DNA from: Fragilaria radians
Taxonomy: Eukaryota; Bacillariophyta; Fragilariophyceae; Fragilariales; Fragilariaceae
Length of the DNA: 28,584 nt
Assembly: GCA_900642245.1 (NCBI GenBank)
Contig: CAAAJI010000011.1
Coordinates: forward strand, 262,043 to 290,626
Direction: 5' to 3'
This document shows, piece by piece, positions 18,949-28,538 of the stretch. Position 1 is the stretch's first letter; each line of letters opens with the position of its first letter. A program made the translations under genes and the position numbers. Below the pieces are notes generated by a model. That model had not been told where the DNA came from. It searched no databases and saw only the letters and a program-made list of their open reading frames with translations.

Positions 18949-19433
18949 TATAAGGTTACTATATGATTTCACCCCCGAAACATCATCTCAGCAGGGTACT
19001 GGATAAAGGAGTGAAAAAACTGCATCGGTACTGGATGAAGGAGTAAAATGTAACTATAAGGGAAAAGAAAATTTGCAAACATCAAGAGAGGATTAGGAGG
19101 ATCCAATAAAGCCCACCTTTCAATAGGCAAAGCAACAAATATAAAATATTCTAAGCCATCATCTCAAAATTTGAGAGTACCGGAGGAATATAGTCCCTAA
19201 TCAATGCAAACCGACGTAGGATATCAAAACGTAAACTCATCCGTTCAATCCCACAAAATGCATGTATTTTCTCATTACTTTTGAATGCAATGCGTCTTGC
19301 CGTTTACCCACATTTTCCATCGCTCCACTAAAATCTCAAAACCGTCACTCTACTTTAATTCAACCATTATTATCTTACGCAACCTCGCGCCTTGAAATTG
19401 GTTACTTTATAGCGTCTTCTCTTCTATACAGTC
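18949..19433. promoter_or_regulatory. Divergent promoter region between the large unknown gene and the PRPP synthase gene
   Basis: The two genes diverge from this stretch, which must hold both promoters unless a further 5' exon exists. An in-frame TAG at 19410-19412 precedes the PRPP synthase ATG. An out-of-frame ATG at 19258 would be an upstream start only if transcription began before it. No TATA-like box in a convincing position was noted. Confidence 0.45.
18995..19050. repeat. Two-copy imperfect tandem repeat, period 32
   Basis: GGTACTGGATAAAGGAGTGA at 18995-19014 recurs as GGTACTGGATGAAGGAGTAA at 19027-19046, differing at 2 of 20 bases, each followed by an A-rich stretch. It lies in the divergent promoter region. 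Confidence 0.7.
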
Positions 19434-21145
19434 ATGAATTCCGTCCGAAGATTATCGCAGCATTTTTTGCAGAAGCAAGCCAAACGATATTTAAGACCAG
19501 AATTTCGAGCGACTAGCATATTGCAGAGCGGGAGGACATCCTTTTTCTCGGCAGGAAATCTTGAATTGGATCCGTGGATTCATGCACTTATGCTGGGTAC
19601 TGTGACAGCTCTTTTTATCTCAACGTCTCAATGTGAATCAAAGGAATATCCCGACATGAGTCGCACAATTGATCCAGTCGTAATTGATAATTTGAACGAC
19701 ATTTCTTTAGAGGATTTAAATATCAAGGCTATCAAACCAACAATGGAAAAGAAGGGTGGTGTATTTGAGAAGAGTAGTCGAGCATTTGAGACTTTTTTGG
19801 CATCTATAGAAGCTGAGAAAGAACTGAAATGCAAAGAGAGTCTTCCAACACAACAACAAAATCAGTTATTTCTCGCGTCCTCGTCACTAGTATCATCCTC
19901 ATCACTTGTAGAGACGTTGCCTTCCATGGCAGAGACGTCTCTCACAGATAATGCGTCGATGGTGACGACTCGTCGAATGTATTTCTATCGATCTCCCAAA
20001 ATTCAATCCAAGATGGCTGAAAAATTCGTCTTGTTTGCAGGGAATATGAGCCGCGATTTGGGGACAGACGTCGCACATCTATTAGGAATAGACCTAAATT
20101 TACTCCAGTTAGGAAAGTTTGCGGATGGTGAGACTCAAGTTCAATTAGGGGAATCAGTCCGAGCTAAGCATGTATACATTATCAATACCACAGCTTCATC
20201 GGATTCCCTCATGGAGCTATTGTTGCTCACCTCCACACTTCGACGCGCCAGCGCAAAGTCTATCACTGCAGTAATCCCCTATTATGGGTATAGTCGACAA
20301 GATCGAAAGCTACGACGAGAACCCATCGCTGCAGCAGATATTGCACTCATGCTAGAGGAAATGGGAGTGGATCATGTCATGTGCCTCGATTTGCATTCAA
20401 ATACCTTGGTTGGGTTCTTTTCCCCCAAAATTCCTGTAGAGGTAAGGAAACTATTTTGAAGCTAACAACTTTATGTGGCGTTGTCTGATACTTTGGATCA
20501 ATCTTTCATATAACGCTTTTTCAGCATCTCAATCCAGGACCAGTTGCGGCTGCATACTTTCACGAGGAATTCTGTGCGATGCTGGAACAACAGGGAAAAA
20601 ATCCAAATAATGAATACCCTAAAGTTACTGTTGTGGCAGCCCATGAGGGTCAGGTGGCTCGTGCTGCCATTTTTCGTACTGTTTTACAACAACTCTCGGG
20701 AGTCGATGTAGAATTAGCCTGCCTTTCCAAGTCACGTCAATCTCAAGCCCAGACAAATTACGAACCACTTTTGGTGGGGAATGTCGAGGGTCGCAAGTGT
20801 ATCCTGGTGGATGATATCGTCAACACGGGAACAACTATGATTGCAAGTGTGGGGAAGCTTCGAGAATCTGGAGCAGAGTCGGTCTACGCATGGGCGACAC
20901 ATGGAGTATTTGTGGCACCTGGAAATAATGCTGTAGAGAGACTTCGAGAATTAGATGGATTGGAGTATCTTCTCATTTCGAATTCTGTAGGCATAGAAGA
21001 AGGTAAACTTCCATCAAAGATCAGACAGCTCAATGTTGCTCCACTCTTGGCAGAGGCAATTGCACGTGCACTTCATAACCAATCCATATCTGGTATCCTG
21101 GATTTAGAGGAGAACAACGAATATCGAAGATATGATGATTACTGA
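19434..21145 (+). CDS. Ribose-phosphate pyrophosphokinase (PRPP synthetase), two exons, long N-terminal extension
   Basis: Makes 5-phosphoribosyl 1-diphosphate from ribose 5-phosphate and ATP for nucleotide, histidine and tryptophan synthesis. Exons 19434-20441 and 20525-21145 join in phase 0 (IPVE-HLNPGP) to give 542 aa. The catalytic part begins near residue 197 (KFVLFAGNMSRDLG). SRQDRK with RQDRK at 288-292 is the ATP-binding hallmark; CLDLHS follows; the PRPP-binding loop VDDIVNTGTT is at 431-440, preceded by a flexible-loop-like KSRQSQAQTN. The sequence differs from the canonical loop (DT-G in most class I enzymes), so it belongs to a divergent branch. The first 195 residues are extra: Arg/Ser/Gln-rich without acids for 40 residues (MNSVRRLSQHFLQKQAKRYL), then a hydrophobic stretch (48-66), then a Ser-rich polar linker. 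This resembles a mitochondrial presequence plus membrane anchor. The start follows an in-frame stop at 19410 and is the first Met. Confidence 0.95.
20442..20524 (+). other. Intron of the PRPP synthetase gene (83 nt)
   Basis: Donor GTAAGG after the Glu codon, pyrimidine-rich acceptor ending CTTTTTCAG, phase 0. Removing it rejoins IPVE to HLNPGPVAAAYF, which matches the family's path across this point. Reading through meets a TGA at 20457-20459. Confidence 0.93.
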
Positions 21146-21957
21146 TCAAATTTCTTTAACATTCCAAGGCTACTCCTACGTACAAACTAAACTAAAGAAA
21201 TCATAATTTCCTTTTAGTCAAAGTTGATGGTATTGTTTTGCAAGAGTTTCAATTAGGACTTTCCTTCCCTATTCTTTATCCAAGGACCAACATGGCTATA
21301 TCTCCAACGTTGTTGCCTTGATAATGAACTTTTCACATCTATCCCTTGCTCAATGGCACTTTGAGAAATGAATGGCAGTAGATGTGCATTATTGCCATAC
21401 CAGTCGAGAGATTCTATTATAACAACGGTTATACATCATTCGAATATAATCTTTGTTATTAAATTTTAATCATGTAACTTTTACCGATTTTTTAGAAATA
21501 AAATATGAAATCAAATGGAATTTTTAATTGGTATGGTGGAGAGTATCTCAATTCAGAAGTAAATGTACAAAAAAGTCATGTCTCTCAACTTTATGCTGTA
21601 CCATGTGAGTGAGAAATTTGTGTTTCCTTGAAATAAAAAATCTTTGGTGCAAAGGATCTTTTAGGGTTTGACAGCATTGTTGTCGATGATGCGTAACTTA
21701 TCATTTTTTGAAAGTAACATTTTCTGTAAAGGGTGGAAAGCATTGGAAGTTATATCTGAATGAGAGAAGGTGTTTTATTTTGTGATGTAGTCATGTTGCA
21801 AATCCAAGGATAAGAAGTTCAAGCAAATGATGTTACAGTACTTGCAGTGGAGTAAAAACATTGGTTTCGTCATTGGAATGTGTGACGATCCAAATTCCAA
21901 ATACGAATTATTTAATAATCGTATCTTGAAAACATTTAATTGTTAAAACACTGAAGG
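21146..21957. other. Spacer between the PRPP synthetase and acyl-activating enzyme genes
   Basis: AT-rich, with stops in every frame and no recognised gene or RNA. The left part is the 3' flank of the PRPP synthetase gene; the last 100 nt carry the inverted TCGTCA/TGACGA pair listed separately. Confidence 0.6.
21867..21888. promoter_or_regulatory. Inverted TCGTCA-N10-TGACGA pair upstream of the acyl-activating enzyme
   Basis: Two six-base arms in inverted orientation with a ten-base spacer, 76-97 nt before the ATG at 21964. The same arms occur with a six-base spacer upstream of the HSF gene (5815-5832). bZIP-type binding is an inference. Confidence 0.28.
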
Positions 21958-21963
21958 TTGAAT

Positions 21964-24195
21964 ATGGTCAATGCTCAAGCAATAAAGCTGGTAGATCAAG
22001 CCATACAACAAGCGGGGGAGGATGCATCACCCACGAAAATCTGGTCAGTGTTACATCGTGAGATACTTTCTCCAAACATCGACTTCACGATACATAAAGA
22101 ATGCTACGAATTGGTGTATCGTGACGTACCTTATATTAAACCGGCTTGGATTCCAACCAAGAATATCATGGAGGCTACAAATATCTATCAAATGATGATA
22201 CGAAAAGGCTTTCAGTCGTATCAACAATTGTATGATTGGTCGATTCAAAGTCGAGACGAATTCTGGATGACAAGCATCCAAGCAATCGACATTGTTTGGG
22301 ATACTGAGCCCTCGAAAGCGTTCACATCAGAGACAGATCCTGCGAATTGCACGTACTTCCCTGGGGGACGACTGAATATCACAGACTCATGTTTTCATAA
22401 ACGTTCGTCTGAAGAACCAGCATTGGTCTATGCTACTGAAGCATATCCTCGTCAACTACAATCATGGAGCTTTGGATATCTCAATCGTCTGTCGAATCAA
22501 ATTGCAAATTCCATTCAATCCAAGTTAGGTCTTCATCCAGGAGATGCAATTGGCATATGCATGCCCATGACCCCAGAATCTGTGGCCATATACCTAGGCA
22601 TCATCAAGGCTGGTTGTGTCGTTGTATCCATTGCCGACTCCTTTTCGTCATCGGAAATATCTACGCGATGTCGTCTAGGGAACGCCAAAGCTATTGTGAC
22701 GCAAGATGTTATATATCGTGGATCCAAGTATTTGTCACTTTATTCACGTGTTCTGGAAGCCGTATCAGAACCCTCTCTCGAAAGTTCAATTCCTATTGTG
22801 ATACTCCCAGGATTACTTCATGTCGGTCCGTACAGCTGCCATGATGATACAATCTGTGAAAATGGAAGCAATAGCGCAAGAGACTCTGAGTCCTTAGGAT
22901 ATTCATCAGTTATGCTCCATAGCTCAGCTATATTACGACCATCGTTCGATTGGGCATGGAATGAGTTTTTGAAAGACTCCAATGATTCTTTCGCGAGCAT
23001 CAAGCGTAGTAGTATGGATCCATGCAATATATTGTTTTCTAGTGGAACGACTGGCGAACCTAAAGCAATTGTTTGGTCGCATTCTACACCAATTAAGTGT
23101 GCTATTGATGGTCATTATCATCAAGACATCAAGGTAGATGATCGAGTGGTTTGGCCAACCAACATCGGTTGGATGATGGGACCATGGCTTCTATTTCAGA
23201 TGATTAATGGAGCAACCATTGGTATTTTCAATGGCATTACTTCTACTGAATCCTTTTGTGAATTCATTGATGAATCGAAGATGACTCTTGTTGGTGTTAT
23301 TCCTTCTCTGGTCAAGGCATGGCAAGCTCGTAATGCTACCAATCAGTGTGATTGGAGCTCCGTTCGACGCTTCAGTTCAACTGGAGAAGCAAGTGATTCG
23401 GAAAACTACCATTGGCTGATGTCAACTGTTCCAGGATACGCCCCCGTAATCGAATATTGCGGTGGGACAGAAATCGGCGGGTCGTTTCTATCATCGACCT
23501 TGGTACAACCGAATGTGCCATCAATGTTTTCATCGCCAGTTCTTGGCTCGCAGCTTTACCTGTTAAACGAGAGCTCCATAACGATGGAAGAGAGTTGCTT
23601 TTCCTCACTGAAAACGAAAGGTATTATTAGCGGGGAAATCGCAATTGTTCCACCTTCCGTTGGCCTTAGTACACATTTGCTGAATCGAAATCATTTCGAT
23701 ACATACTTCTCGGACATGCCAAGAGGCCCGAAAGATGAAATTCTCCGAAGGCATGGAGATGAAATTCAATTACTCTCCGATCAATTGCATATTGGTGACA
23801 ATGTTACAATGCATTCTACCTACTATCGGGCCTTAGGTCGTTGTGATGACACAATGAATATTGGAGGCATCAAAGTAAGCAGTGTTGAGATTGAGCGTGT
23901 CTGTAACTTAGTTCATGGTGTGAAAGACACAGCTGCCATCGCTGTCAGCGGTTGTAATGGAGGTCCTTCAAGTCTCGTGGTCTACGTTGTATTAGCAAAC
24001 GGCGTGATCAAAAATTTGAAGGAGCAACTGCGACATTCCATCAAATTGAATTTAAATCCATTGTTTGGTGTGAGCGATGTTGTGACTATCGCGGAACTTC
24101 CCCGAACTGCGTCCAACAAAGTAATGCGCAGGGTGCTTCGCGATGACTACTTGTTACACAGACTAAGGAGTGCTAAACAAGAAGAGCATAGTTGA
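21964..24195 (+). CDS. Acyl-activating enzyme, plant AAE17/18-like (AMP-forming acyl-CoA synthetase family)
   Basis: 743 aa from the ATG at 21964 (the frame opens with a TTG two codons earlier). ANL-superfamily enzymes adenylate a carboxylic acid and pass it to CoA. Seen in order: an N-terminal region of about 130 residues typical of the acetyl-/acetoacetyl-CoA-synthetase-like branch, the ATP loop SGTTGEPKA (360-368), WPTNIGWMMGPWLLFQMING as in the plant AAE17/18 group, STGEAS, the adenine-site CGGTEIGGSF (499-508), LGRCDDTMNIGGIKVSSVEIER with hinge Asp628, and PRTASNKVMRR with catalytic Lys719. All core residues are present. Plant relatives are annotated as probable peroxisomal acyl-activating enzymes; this protein ends KQEEHS, which is not a PTS1 tripeptide, and no PTS2 was seen, so a cytosolic location is equally possible. 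The natural acid substrate is unknown. No intron is needed. Confidence 0.94.
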   Translation: MVNAQAIKLVDQAIQQAGEDASPTKIWSVLHREILSPNIDFTIHKECYELVYRDVPYIKPAWIPTKNIMEATNIYQMMIRKGFQSYQQLYDWSIQSRDEFWMTSIQAIDIVWDTEPSKAFTSETDPANCTYFPGGRLNITDSCFHKRSSEEPALVYATEAYPRQLQSWSFGYLNRLSNQIANSIQSKLGLHPGDAIGICMPMTPESVAIYLGIIKAGCVVVSIADSFSSSEISTRCRLGNAKAIVTQDVIYRGSKYLSLYSRVLEAVSEPSLESSIPIVILPGLLHVGPYSCHDDTICENGSNSARDSESLGYSSVMLHSSAILRPSFDWAWNEFLKDSNDSFASIKRSSMDPCNILFSSGTTGEPKAIVWSHSTPIKCAIDGHYHQDIKVDDRVVWPTNIGWMMGPWLLFQMINGATIGIFNGITSTESFCEFIDESKMTLVGVIPSLVKAWQARNATNQCDWSSVRRFSSTGEASDSENYHWLMSTVPGYAPVIEYCGGTEIGGSFLSSTLVQPNVPSMFSSPVLGSQLYLLNESSITMEESCFSSLKTKGIISGEIAIVPPSVGLSTHLLNRNHFDTYFSDMPRGPKDEILRRHGDEIQLLSDQLHIGDNVTMHSTYYRALGRCDDTMNIGGIKVSSVEIERVCNLVHGVKDTAAIAVSGCNGGPSSLVVYVVLANGVIKNLKEQLRHSIKLNLNPLFGVSDVVTIAELPRTASNKVMRRVLRDDYLLHRLRSAKQEEHS

Positions 24196-25861
24196 AATGA
24201 ATTAAGAATCCCTGGCAAATGTTGATTATAAATTGTTATTAATTCGAGCAATTCGTCGTCCAGAGTTCATGGACCCAAATTCTACCAAAACTTATGGCGT
24301 ACTAGAATAGTTATCTGATTGAAGGGTGACATTATGCAACACCAAACGTTCCTTGTTCCAACTTCACAGCATTTACACGTTTCGTCGTTTGAAGTTATCA
24401 AATATGGAATGAATCACCAGGAGTGATTAAGTTACGCCTTCAGTAAGCCTAATTTCTTTGTTTCGCGCATGGAGTGTATGCAATACAGAAGAAATTCTGG
24501 TTATTGAAATTCTTTACATCAATTGCTTAGATTATGATTACTTCCAATGACAGAGTTGTTCCTCAATCTCAGTTGTTTAAATTTGGATCTTGGGTGAAGA
24601 CTTGAACACTTCATTTGAGAATAGAACATTTTACACTCCCTAGTTGCAAAAAGCAGTTTACACACAAAAGCACATTACAATTACATTTAGGGATTATCAT
24701 AATCAAGTGAATAACTGAGTAGACATGTTTCTAATAAAAACTTGGATTCACTTCATTTCATTGCCTTGATTGTTTTGTAGATATTACAGCTCAAAATTTG
24801 ACGTTGCATAACATTCACGTCTTTCGTGGGTTAAATTATGAATGTAAGGATATTCTGCCACATACTTTGGTTCATAAATTATGTTATATTGTCTACGTGC
24901 AACTTATTTGCTCTCTTGTTGATCCTCATTTCAATTATGAAGAATATTTACTCAGATCATTGGATAATGCTGGAGACATAATTTGACTGTAAATGAGACA
25001 TAAAGACTAGGAGACAGATACACTAGTTTTCAATGATCACAGACGCAGAATAAAAAATAAAATCTGAGATGACGTTAGCAAGATAAGTAAAAAATTTAAC
25101 CCAGAGGAGGAACATTGATTTGTCCAGTTTACTCCAAAAATGTGATTATATCTCTGATAGAACTTTACAAGAATTCAACGAGTCATCAGGTGATGGGCGA
25201 TGGCTTCAAGCCAATATAGGAGTGTCCATATACTGTTCCTAGATTCGTGGACCATTTGTATGGGAGTCAATGCATCAAACAGAACAAGGGAAATCTTTGT
25301 TATTGTATAAATAGACAATTTATTCATACACTATACATTGGGAAGAACAAATGCTCATGAACGAATAGGTGCAAGTAGCTTGGATATTTAGCTAAGTTCC
25401 AGTTAGCTAAAGAAATAAGTGATCTTGTGGTTGACAAAGTCTTATACTTTGTTTGACGATGCAAAAATTGAAATGCTTGTGGCTGCCCTGTAAAAGTGGC
25501 GATTCCTTCAAATCCATGTCGCGTTTAAATCTGGCAGGATTCATTGAATCGAGTAGGAGTGAAATTTCATCCAACATTTAGAAATCGGTATTGAATGAGA
25601 ACATCAGGATATTCGGAAACAAAATACTTAATAACGGATTAGCTACATTTTTTTGATGGGAAGTGAAAAAGTCAAAAATGATCATATCGACAATTTAGCG
25701 GGTCTTCATTTGTTTTTTTAGCAATAATCGTAATTAATTGATGTCGAGTATCAAGTGCATGGACTAATTGAAAATTACTTAAAAAACCCAGAAAAGCGTT
25801 AAGTTCACGATAGATTTCTACAGATGCAACATAGTGAAACAGTCAAACGTTTGCTTCGAAA
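24196..25861. other. 1.67-kb gene-poor AT-rich spacer
   Basis: No gene, RNA or transposon recognised. A 62-codon open stretch at 24798-24986 (+) starts with TTG and resembles nothing. The right end is the 5' flank of the Gln/Asn-rich protein gene. Confidence 0.55.
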
Positions 25862-27271
25862 ATGGCGACAGTTCCTGACGACCAAGCTTATGACGATGAT
25901 TTTACACCATTGGATCACAAAGAAGCACAGCAACTAAACTCAATAGAGATAGATGAAGATGATTTTCTTTCATCGCCTGAAAATTCCATGAATGACATGG
26001 GTTTCGGTGACTTTGACAATTTGGGGTGTTTTGACCAATTCGAGCCCACTCCAATCCCATCAAATCTTGTGCCGTCAAATTCGCAACTTTCACAAGAATA
26101 TCTATCAATGTTTGAACCAACTCCAATGAGATCAGAACCACATCATAGTCAAGCTGCAACGTCGAATTTACGCAGCACAACTCTCGAAAACAACTCATAT
26201 CCTATCGCGCCCAATCCTTTGCTTCAGTCTCGCGAATTTCAAGCCGCGTTGATGCATCTCAGGAACTCTGTTGACCAACAGCAGCAACAAAATGTAAACA
26301 ATCTTTCTGCACCTCAAAACCAGAACTCCTTTAATGAAGCGATTCAATTAGTTTTCAATAAAAAGCAAGAAGAGCTAAATTTACTTAACAGCATGAAGGG
26401 CAACAACGCGTCTGGAAGTCAATTTCAAAATGTATCTCAACTTATGCTACGGAACAATCAAATCAATGAAATGACCTCCATGACGGAAAATCAGTGTCAG
26501 CACTTGCAAAGAATGTTTGCCATGAAAAATAAATCTGATTGGCAAGCAGGGAACCAGACTATCAACAATGGGTCGATGGAATTGAATCAAAATAAAGGGC
26601 TAAATTTGGATTCAAATAGATCAATACATTCAGGAGGCTCACCTAAGACATTCTTAGGGAACAAGATACAACAGGGACATAACTCATCGTCAGAACAGCT
26701 AGACGCTTTATTTGCAAAGAAACAGGCAGTAGTTCAATCCATCACATCACAGCCACAGTCGAACTTGAAACCAGTGAACACCTCTATGCATGCCTATGGT
26801 ACTGCATTAGAAAAACTGTGTGAGACGATGAAACGAAGTGCCATGAGTCGAACGATGATAAAGCAACTTTCCGCTGGAAGGACATTGCCAAAACAAGGCA
26901 GCGGGAGGGGCAACACGAAGCAACATCCAGGACGCGACTTGTCCGCTTTGGCCCTTCAGGCTTCCGGTCGAGCAGATGAGCTACTTCCGATATCTGCTGC
27001 CCTTTCCTCATCATCCGTTTCAAGTGGCCGACTTACACCACCAAGAGTGCCCAACCGACGTTCTGCAACTGAGAGTAAGCATCGAATGACCAGAGAATCT
27101 GCTTCAGCACGCAGTACATCACCTAGCCATAGAAGCCGACGAGAGAATTCTGGTAGATCTTTATCCTCAGATGACGTGTGGAATGACCTAATCACACGTG
27201 ATTCTGAATTAGGAAATACTACGAATGATGTCGACAATGATTTTTTCGGGGACCTTATTTTTTCAGATTGA
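25862..27271 (+). CDS. Gln/Asn/Ser-rich protein with acidic ends and a conserved-looking helical motif
   Basis: 469 aa, no known domain. The N-terminus is acidic (DDQAYDDDFTPLD, EIDEDDFLSSPE) with FEPTP repeated twice (about 60 and 80). The middle is Asn/Gln-rich (VDQQQQQNVNN). A predicted helix ALEKLCETMKRSAMSRTMIK (about 315-334) is the most ordered part; I have the impression that 'KLxExMKRSxxSR' segments recur in uncharacterised diatom proteins. It is followed by a basic Arg/Ser-rich stretch (RRSATESKHRMTRESASARS; SHRSRRENSGRS) and an acidic aromatic end (DVDNDFFGDLIFSD). Such a layout, with acidic-aromatic tails and Q/N-rich linkers, would fit a transcriptional coregulator, but that is speculation. 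It converges on the PDZ gene, with 124 nt between the stops. Confidence 0.72.
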   Translation: MATVPDDQAYDDDFTPLDHKEAQQLNSIEIDEDDFLSSPENSMNDMGFGDFDNLGCFDQFEPTPIPSNLVPSNSQLSQEYLSMFEPTPMRSEPHHSQAATSNLRSTTLENNSYPIAPNPLLQSREFQAALMHLRNSVDQQQQQNVNNLSAPQNQNSFNEAIQLVFNKKQEELNLLNSMKGNNASGSQFQNVSQLMLRNNQINEMTSMTENQCQHLQRMFAMKNKSDWQAGNQTINNGSMELNQNKGLNLDSNRSIHSGGSPKTFLGNKIQQGHNSSSEQLDALFAKKQAVVQSITSQPQSNLKPVNTSMHAYGTALEKLCETMKRSAMSRTMIKQLSAGRTLPKQGSGRGNTKQHPGRDLSALALQASGRADELLPISAALSSSSVSSGRLTPPRVPNRRSATESKHRMTRESASARSTSPSHRSRRENSGRSLSSDDVWNDLITRDSELGNTTNDVDNDFFGDLIFSD

Positions 27272-27395
27272 ATTATAAAATCAGTCGTCAATTTAAAAGA
27301 TATTTGATAAATCTAAATCAAATGTTATTGTAAACTAGAATTAGCAGCGTAAAATATCACTGTATTTTCTGTTCACATTCACTCACTTGTGAGTC

Positions 27396-28538
27396 TTAGT
27401 TTTGATGTACTGCTCCGTTGTTGATTCTTGTTGATGACAATACTGTCAGTTGTCGCTCTTTTGAGGATTTCTCCATCATTATTGAAGTAACTTGAGCTAC
27501 AACCATGGCTGATACATCTACACCATCTATTGCTACTAATCTGTCACCAGGTAATACAGCTCCTTTCAATGAGCTTGCATTTTTTACTTCTGCGATAAAC
27601 GTTCCAATACCTCCCCGTCGACTAGCCAAGATGATTCCAAGCTTTCCTGGAGGCACGACAACTACAGAAGTCTTCTTTCCAGTCTTTCGTTGTGGAACGA
27701 AATCAGAATGTCTTAATGATCCATTTGGACTTGTGCCAGAGCTTAAACGTAACGTTTTTTCGTTACTCAATACTGCTGAAGAGGAAGAATTTATTGCTTC
27801 TAGTTGCTGTCCTAAACGCTGCATATCGTAGAAAAGTGTTCGAGGAGACATCAAGGAATTATCCTTTTTTTCCTCATTATCCAGATGAATTAGACGCTTA
27901 GCTTGACGCAACACATCACTTGACTCAGATTTCCGAAGACCATGTTTAGGAGAAACAAAATGTGATTTACCTTCCAAAGATTTATTGGATCTACCACTTA
28001 AAGATTCCATATCAGCTGATGCTGATCGTGGACCCAACGTTCTTTCAATTACGTTAAAAAGGAATTCTCCATCGCTACTGGACGAAGACCCACTCAAAGA
28101 TCGATGAATCTTTGATTTCGTAATAGGTTTTGTCTGTACACTATTTTTCGTAGGAGAATGGGACCATAATGCGTAATCATTCGACAAAGCTGCAGTTCTG
28201 TGAATTACATTTGGCGATTGCACATCCAATTTGCGAGATACGGTTGGTGTTGATTGGTCAAAGATTTTGTGTGGAAATGAAGTACGCTGTTTGCTGAAAG
28301 CAGTACTACTGCTTTTAGCTCGTGCATACTCTCCTCTCTTTGCAATCACCCCAGCCTGATCAGTCCCAGCGTCTGAATTTAATGAATTCCTCAGGATCGG
28401 CGATGTTGAACTGCTTTGAGAAGAGTGTCCAAACGCGAGATTAAAAGCAACATTCTCGCCTTTTTCGTCAAGGTTAATGTATTGAGACGAAATATCTTGC
28501 TGCGATGGAGTGCCGTAGGTACGGAGATCCTTAGACAT
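27396..28538 (-). CDS. PDZ-domain protein, possibly 5'-partial
   Basis: 380 aa from the ATG at 28538. The frame stays open from there to the window edge (codons for SQSTQSSKTEQISNS), in the same Ser/Gln/Thr-rich style, so the real start may be outside. About 290 residues of polar, Ser-rich and probably disordered sequence precede one C-terminal PDZ domain (about 291-370): VVVPPGKLGIILASRRGG with KLGIIL as the peptide-binding loop, FIAEVKNASSLKGAVLPGD, RLVAIDGVDV and the closing strand RQLTVL. PDZ domains bind C-terminal or internal peptide tails and build scaffolds. Short C-terminal PDZ domains of this PPGKLG type are, as far as I recall, frequent in diatom proteins of unknown role. No membrane segment or catalytic domain is seen. 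Confidence 0.85.
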   Translation of the reverse strand: MSKDLRTYGTPSQQDISSQYINLDEKGENVAFNLAFGHSSQSSSTSPILRNSLNSDAGTDQAGVIAKRGEYARAKSSSTAFSKQRTSFPHKIFDQSTPTVSRKLDVQSPNVIHRTAALSNDYALWSHSPTKNSVQTKPITKSKIHRSLSGSSSSSDGEFLFNVIERTLGPRSASADMESLSGRSNKSLEGKSHFVSPKHGLRKSESSDVLRQAKRLIHLDNEEKKDNSLMSPRTLFYDMQRLGQQLEAINSSSSAVLSNEKTLRLSSGTSPNGSLRHSDFVPQRKTGKKTSVVVVPPGKLGIILASRRGGIGTFIAEVKNASSLKGAVLPGDRLVAIDGVDVSAMVVAQVTSIMMEKSSKERQLTVLSSTRINNGAVHQN

